A stretch of 10,783 bases of DNA from SIG440 sp045579055 (GTDB lineage Bacteria; Bacillota; Clostridia; Monoglobales; Monoglobaceae), in assembly GCA_045579055.1 (NCBI GenBank), contig JAZNLK010000066.1, positions 1-10,783 on the forward strand, read 5' to 3'. A model generated the notes under the pieces. It was not told where the DNA came from, made no database searches, and saw nothing but the letters and a program-made list of their open reading frames with translations. Below, piece by piece: positions 7,026-10,783 of the stretch. Position 1 is the stretch's first letter. Every line of letters begins with the position of its first letter. Both the position numbers and the translations under genes were made by a program.

Positions 7026-8234
7026 TTATTTTATAATATCGTTATACATATCAGGTCTGCGCTCATTCATATAAATATTCACGGGAATAGTATTCCTGCA
7101 TTCAAATGACAGCCAAGGGATATTCCCCTTATCATTCAAATCAATTTCAGCAATTGCCGCTGTTCCTGATTCTTTAGTCTGAGAAATAATTTCGCCGCAA
7201 GGTGAAATTATCTTAGATGGCTCAATTCCGCAATCATTAAGATTACGCCAGTGGGCACCTGCCACCGCAACATAAACTCCGTTTTCCAAAGCGCGGCTTA
7301 TGTGCCTGATTGAAGCATCACCGATTGTTGATATAACAATCAGTTCAGCCCCTTTTGACGCAAGAATCCGTGCCGGCTCGGGAAAATAAGCATCCCAGCA
7401 GATAAGCAGCCCGACTTTGCCGAAATCTGTTTCAAAAACAGGTAATTCGTCTCCCGGGACTATCCCCGCACTCCATTCGCCGTGCGTAATATGGGTTTTT
7501 CTGTATTTCCCTGCAATTTTGCCCATGCGATCAATAAGAACCGATGTATTATAACATTCCGCTCCGTCTTTTTCAATAAAGTTGGCAACAATATAGGTTT
7601 TATACATTCTTGCCTTTTCACACATCAATGTACAAAAAGAGTCATTTATGGTGCGAGGCTTATTCTCAGGTGCAAGATTACACCCCAATGTATTCAAAGT
7701 TTCAGAAAGTATGACAATATCAGGCTTTTCCTTTGATACATTGTCAATCATTTCCGAAATCCGACTTAAGGCAACTTCTTCGGTGGGCGAATAATCAAGA
7801 TATGTTGCCGCAACTTTAACATTCCTTTTTTCAGGTACTTCACACTTTTCCAGAACAGGACATGTAAACGCAACTTCTCCCTCAAACTTCAATCCCAGTT
7901 CAACCGAAAGAGCCTTACAACCCTCTTTAATTTCAAAACAGCATTTTTTGACTTTTCCCTCAAAATCAACGTTCTCTCCATATGCACTCATAATATGATT
8001 TTTATTCTCGTCCAATTGAGTCACGACAACATACGGCGCCGTTGCATTTTTACAATTTTTGAATTCGCAACTGACAGAAAGTCTGTATATCCCGCCTTCG
8101 TCATCAAAAGGAATTGTACACATCAAACAAGCAAGCGCAACATTTTTCTTGGAAATAACAGCATGATTTTCGTTCATCAAAAACTCTGCCACTCCGTCAC
8201 ATTGCCACATTCCGCTGTCAAAATTATAAACCAT
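7026..8234 (-). CDS. Carbon-nitrogen hydrolase (nitrilase superfamily) with N-terminal beta domain
   Basis: This 402-residue cytoplasmic protein has two parts. Residues 1-135 are beta-rich with no recognised motif. From residue 139 (VKVAATYLDYSP) there is a nitrilase-superfamily domain with the full Glu-Lys-Cys triad: Glu178 in ILSETLN, Lys246 in YRKTHI and Cys279 in LLICWDAYFPEP. The family hydrolyses or transfers C-N bonds of amides, carbamoyl compounds or nitriles; the exact substrate cannot be told. The start at 8234 was chosen because GGAGGAG lies 8 bases before it. An in-frame ATG at 8264 would overlap the secreted-protein gene and lacks such a site. The gene begins 16 bases after that gene's stop and is followed 9 bases later by the dehydrogenase. 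Together with the M20 and SGNH enzymes it adds a third acyl or amide hydrolase to the cluster. Confidence 0.92.
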   Translation of the reverse strand: MVYNFDSGMWQCDGVAEFLMNENHAVISKKNVALACLMCTIPFDDEGGIYRLSVSCEFKNCKNATAPYVVVTQLDENKNHIMSAYGENVDFEGKVKKCCFEIKEGCKALSVELGLKFEGEVAFTCPVLEKCEVPEKRNVKVAATYLDYSPTEEVALSRISEMIDNVSKEKPDIVILSETLNTLGCNLAPENKPRTINDSFCTLMCEKARMYKTYIVANFIEKDGAECYNTSVLIDRMGKIAGKYRKTHITHGEWSAGIVPGDELPVFETDFGKVGLLICWDAYFPEPARILASKGAELIVISTIGDASIRHISRALENGVYVAVAGAHWRNLNDCGIEPSKIISPCGEIISQTKESGTAAIAEIDLNDKGNIPWLSFECRNTIPVNIYMNERRPDMYNDIIK

Positions 8235-8242
8235 TTGTATTA

Positions 8243-8249
8243 CTCCTCC
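8243..8249 (-). promoter_or_regulatory. Ribosome binding site deciding the amidase start
   Basis: GGAGGAG on the minus strand, 8 bases before the ATG at 8234 and just after the TGA of the secreted-protein gene. It favours 8234 over the longer in-frame start at 8264. Confidence 0.8.
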
Positions 8250-8250
8250 A

Positions 8251-10695
8251 TCAAAAATCCACAATTGTCAGATATGCCAGAGCGCCATTAATGCCAAGGT
8301 TAGCCCTTACGGTGCTGTTATACATACTATAAAGTTCCACCGTATCGCCCGCATTAAACTTCTTTGTGTACATAAGTGTATTGTTATATCCGCTTGTATA
8401 TGCATCCGTCTGCCATCTGCCACCTGTATATAAACTTTCTGAAAGGTCACATCTTGTCCAGCCATATTCCTCACAGAAACCAACTGTATCGTATGAATTA
8501 TCAAACAATATTTTAACCTCACATGGAGCATTTACCTTGAAGGTATACCAGGGCTTCCATGCAGTTTCTTTGTTATTAGACGGCATCCAGAACGCATCAT
8601 ACACCCAGTCGGCATAGCTACCGAACCAAGGGTTAAAGTAACAGCTCTGTTGCAAATAATAACCGTCTGCAAGCCCCGATATATCACTTATGTCCTCAAG
8701 AACAAACTGCTTTGCAGCGCTTGGTCCGTTATACAACTTGCCATTTGTCGTATCGGAAATACTGTTTTCAAACTGACTAAATGTTGCACCAAACTGTCCC
8801 ACGTTTCCGGGAATCTGAGATGTTCCACCCGCAGGGCCGTACACATCCTTTGTAGGCTCGGCAGGAGCTTCCGATTCGGCCTTGCCGTGATTATATGCCC
8901 AAAACTGTGTCCACGTTTTGTTGCCCACATGATTCACAAAATCAGAAATATGAGGCACAAGAGCTTTGGATGCACTAAAATTGAGTGTATATATCTTTTC
9001 ATTACTTCCAGATCTTGCAGTAACCGTTGCAACAGCCGTATTTCCGTTGACAGAATAGATTGTTTTTGTATAAATGCTGTTTTCGTCAGGATTTGCAACA
9101 CCCTTAACAACAGGAACAACCGAACCGCCCGGAATTTCAAAGGCGTATGCGTTCTTTGCCGCATCAAAAGTCTGAGTTCCGTATTCATATTCCGACATGC
9201 TGACGCCGTCAATTGTTATGTCTGCCAGCAATTCACCGCTGAAAGCAGTTGACGCAGCAGATGCAACAGGATAAAATTCATTTTTATGCCACGCAAATGC
9301 CTTATATTCAGCGCCATTAGTCTTTTCAACTTCCGCAATCACAACATCTTCCGCACCGGGAACAAGCTCTTTTGACTGAGCAGACTTGACACTTATCATA
9401 TTACCATTCAAATAGCTTGCAACAAATAAAGTCCCCATTGCTTTTTCTGATGATGTGTTTTTGAGCATCGCTTTTGCCTGAATCTTTTCCCCAGCATCAA
9501 CAAACTCAACATTTGAGAAGGAAGTAACTGAATTATGTTGAGTATACTCATTCTCGACTATTTCCCCATCGATATATAATATCTTTTCTTCCGAATTCCA
9601 TGAAACCTCAAAGCCCATCAGTTCAGCCATATTACCTATGGCAATATGTGGCTTGTCATCAAGTTCCCTAACCTTTGTTTCAAGTATAAGAGTATTATTG
9701 TTCAACCTCAACTCATTGCTATTATTTTTCAAAGTAACCGTATAGTTTTCCGTTTGTGCAACCAGCCCGTCACCGCCCGAAACAGGAATCAAGTCAAGGG
9801 CGCGAAAAGCCCCTGCAACAGACACAACCAAATCATCATCTTCGATAATTGGATTATCCGTAAAGTATTGATATTCGCCATTGACACAAACATTGTTTCT
9901 GTACGGAACAGGTCTCATATAAGGCGCCTGAGTTATGGGAGCAGGTATTGGTTCAGGACGTGGTTTTTCGCCTATATCAAGATTATCGTCTGCTTTAACA
10001 TCTATATATTCAATATAACATTTCCCCGTATACTGGTTTGTTTCAATATGTATTCCATCTACACTGAAATCATTGCCACTCACCGTAAGAGGCACAAAAC
10101 TTGAATAGAAAGGAACGGCCATTGAATCTGATTCCACCTTGACGGAATGACTGCCGTCCTCAACATTCAAAACTGCAGTTAATGTGTACCACTCCTTTGG
10201 CACAAGCTTTTCCCACCCTAAGGGAGTCGCTGCATTTTTCGCATCAATAGAATATAATCTGCCGTTATAGCTGCCGCTGAGTCCTAAAACATCATATCTT
10301 GTGACAAATTGCGAGCCTTTGGTAAGTCCAAAACGAAGACCACCATACAAATCTTCAGTTTTTTCAACCATAAACTTCATTTTGAACATAACTGAATTTT
10401 TACTTCCCGTATCAAAGCTTTTTTTTATGCTGACACCGCTGTAATTATCACCACCATAGGTATCGTTCATACATAATGCAATTCCTTCGTTTCCGTTTTT
10501 GTCGGTGTACGATGTTGTTTTGATACTACCTGCTGCAGTACTTGTTTTATAGCCCTTTAATGAAAGAAACCATATATATTCTGTGAAGCTGTCGTAAAAC
10601 CCTCCTGCACTTTCGCTCGCCGCAAATACTGAAAAAGGCATAAAACAAAATACCAAAACCAATATTAACAATTGCTTAAATATAAACCTTTTCAA
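8251..10695 (-). CDS. Large secreted multidomain protein with stalk (copper amine oxidase N-like) and beta-sandwich domains
   Basis: This is an 814-residue exported protein. Reading from the TTG, the layout is: signal peptide 1-25 (MKRFIFKQ, a hydrophobic core, then VFA cleavage); a LamG/jelly-roll-like domain, about 28-236; a Pro-rich linker, 243-266; a stalk domain of the copper-amine-oxidase-N type, about 268-376, ending MGFEVSWNSEEKILYI; an Ig/FN3-like domain, about 390-480; a cadherin-like beta-sandwich, about 489-575; and an unrecognised C-terminal domain, 579-814. The last is rich in Trp/Tyr and holds four Cys (685, 725, 741, 749). No catalytic motif, sortase signal or S-layer domain is seen. 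Binding or presentation of glycan at the cell surface is inferred. The TTG is preferred because AGGAG lies 8 bases before it; an in-frame ATG at 10719 would add 8 residues but has no well-placed site. It is the first gene of the visible operon. Confidence 0.88.
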   Translation of the reverse strand: MKRFIFKQLLILVLVFCFMPFSVFAASESAGGFYDSFTEYIWFLSLKGYKTSTAAGSIKTTSYTDKNGNEGIALCMNDTYGGDNYSGVSIKKSFDTGSKNSVMFKMKFMVEKTEDLYGGLRFGLTKGSQFVTRYDVLGLSGSYNGRLYSIDAKNAATPLGWEKLVPKEWYTLTAVLNVEDGSHSVKVESDSMAVPFYSSFVPLTVSGNDFSVDGIHIETNQYTGKCYIEYIDVKADDNLDIGEKPRPEPIPAPITQAPYMRPVPYRNNVCVNGEYQYFTDNPIIEDDDLVVSVAGAFRALDLIPVSGGDGLVAQTENYTVTLKNNSNELRLNNNTLILETKVRELDDKPHIAIGNMAELMGFEVSWNSEEKILYIDGEIVENEYTQHNSVTSFSNVEFVDAGEKIQAKAMLKNTSSEKAMGTLFVASYLNGNMISVKSAQSKELVPGAEDVVIAEVEKTNGAEYKAFAWHKNEFYPVASAASTAFSGELLADITIDGVSMSEYEYGTQTFDAAKNAYAFEIPGGSVVPVVKGVANPDENSIYTKTIYSVNGNTAVATVTARSGSNEKIYTLNFSASKALVPHISDFVNHVGNKTWTQFWAYNHGKAESEAPAEPTKDVYGPAGGTSQIPGNVGQFGATFSQFENSISDTTNGKLYNGPSAAKQFVLEDISDISGLADGYYLQQSCYFNPWFGSYADWVYDAFWMPSNNKETAWKPWYTFKVNAPCEVKILFDNSYDTVGFCEEYGWTRCDLSESLYTGGRWQTDAYTSGYNNTLMYTKKFNAGDTVELYSMYNSTVRANLGINGALAYLTIVDF

Positions 10696-10703
10696 TTCTG
10701 CCA

Positions 10704-10708
10704 CTCCT
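10704..10708 (-). promoter_or_regulatory. Ribosome binding site supporting a TTG start for the secreted protein
   Basis: AGGAG (within AAAAAGGAG) on the minus strand lies 8 bases before the TTG at 10695. It would be inside the gene if the ATG at 10719 were used, so it argues for the TTG. Confidence 0.65.
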
Positions 10709-10726
10709 TTTTCTTTCATTGGAAGT

Positions 10727-10759
10727 TTTTCTTGCTCCCTGTAACAGGGAGCAAGAAAA
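10727..10759 (-). repeat. Perfect 15-bp inverted repeat (leader/intergenic hairpin)
   Basis: Bases 10727-10741 (TTTTCTTGCTCCCTG) and 10745-10759 are exact reverse complements with a 3-base loop (TAA). In RNA from either strand this folds into a 15-bp stem with a GC-rich core, T's on the 5' side and A's on the 3' side. No U-tract follows the stem in either direction, so it is not a standard intrinsic terminator. It ends 31 bases before the TTG start of the secreted protein. It could protect or process the leader RNA, weaken read-through from an upstream gene, or be a dyad operator. Confidence 0.7.
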
Positions 10760-10783
10760 CATTTACTTTAGTTACTCTTTCAC

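Noticed and set aside
9540..9890. A copper amine oxidase enzyme in the secreted protein.
   Set aside because: Only the N-terminal-like stalk domain is present, which is a structural module in Clostridia. No catalytic amine oxidase domain or topaquinone motif is seen.
10727..10759. Intrinsic terminator for the upstream gene.
   Set aside because: The stem is strong but is followed by A's rather than U's on both strands, so I recorded it as an inverted repeat only.
10716..10781. A minus-strand frame open from the edge that reads LPVTG near its end, like a sortase signal.
   Set aside because: No hydrophobic segment or proper basic tail follows the motif, and it is encoded by the hairpin palindrome itself. 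It is most likely coincidence.

Overview
The window looks like a piece of an AT-rich Clostridia-type (Firmicutes) chromosome, probably from a gut or other carbohydrate-degrading anaerobe. The reasons are strong AGGAG/AAAGGA ribosome binding sites, a secreted protein carrying the 'copper amine oxidase N-terminal-like' (stalk) domain common in Clostridia, a LacZ-type GH2 beta-galactosidase, and tightly packed catabolic genes. This is inference from style; no marker gene is present.

All nine supported genes lie on the minus strand, so transcription runs from right to left. In that order they are: (1) a large secreted multidomain protein (8251-10695); (2) a nitrilase-superfamily amidase with an extra N-terminal beta domain (7026-8234); (3) a D-2-hydroxyacid dehydrogenase (6015-7016); (4) an SGNH/GDSL esterase with an N-terminal beta domain (5053-5994); (5) an M20 amidohydrolase (3764-5056); (6) an NAD-dependent epimerase/dehydratase-like SDR (2743-3759); (7) a DHDPS/N-acetylneuraminate-lyase family aldolase (1670-2743); (8) a sialidase-fold BNR-repeat protein (432-1535); and (9) the N-terminal 130 codons of a GH2 beta-galactosidase that runs off the left edge (1-390).

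Genes 1-7 are separated by about 20 bases or less, or overlap by 1-4 bases (TAATG and ATGA junctions), so they are very probably one operon. A 134-base gap with an imperfect hairpin separates gene 7 from genes 8-9. A perfect 15-bp hairpin precedes gene 1. No promoter, regulator, transporter, RNA gene, mobile element or CRISPR is seen, and no stretch over 300 bases lacks a gene.

Only gene 1 has a signal peptide. The picture is a surface or secreted glycan-interacting protein followed by a cytoplasmic set that could strip acyl groups (ester: SGNH; amide: M20 and nitrilase), hydrolyse glycosidic bonds (BNR protein, GH2), oxidise or epimerise (SDR, 2-hydroxyacid dehydrogenase) and cleave a 2-keto acid (DHDPS-like aldolase). 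The set resembles sialic-acid or uronate catabolism but lacks the nanE/nanK partners in this window. Several members also deviate from their family's canonical active-site signatures: no Lys in the SDR YxxxK, no recognisable FRIP or catalytic Tyr context in the sialidase-like protein, and a changed substrate loop in the aldolase. The most interesting reading is therefore a catabolic cluster for an unidentified acylated sugar or sugar acid.
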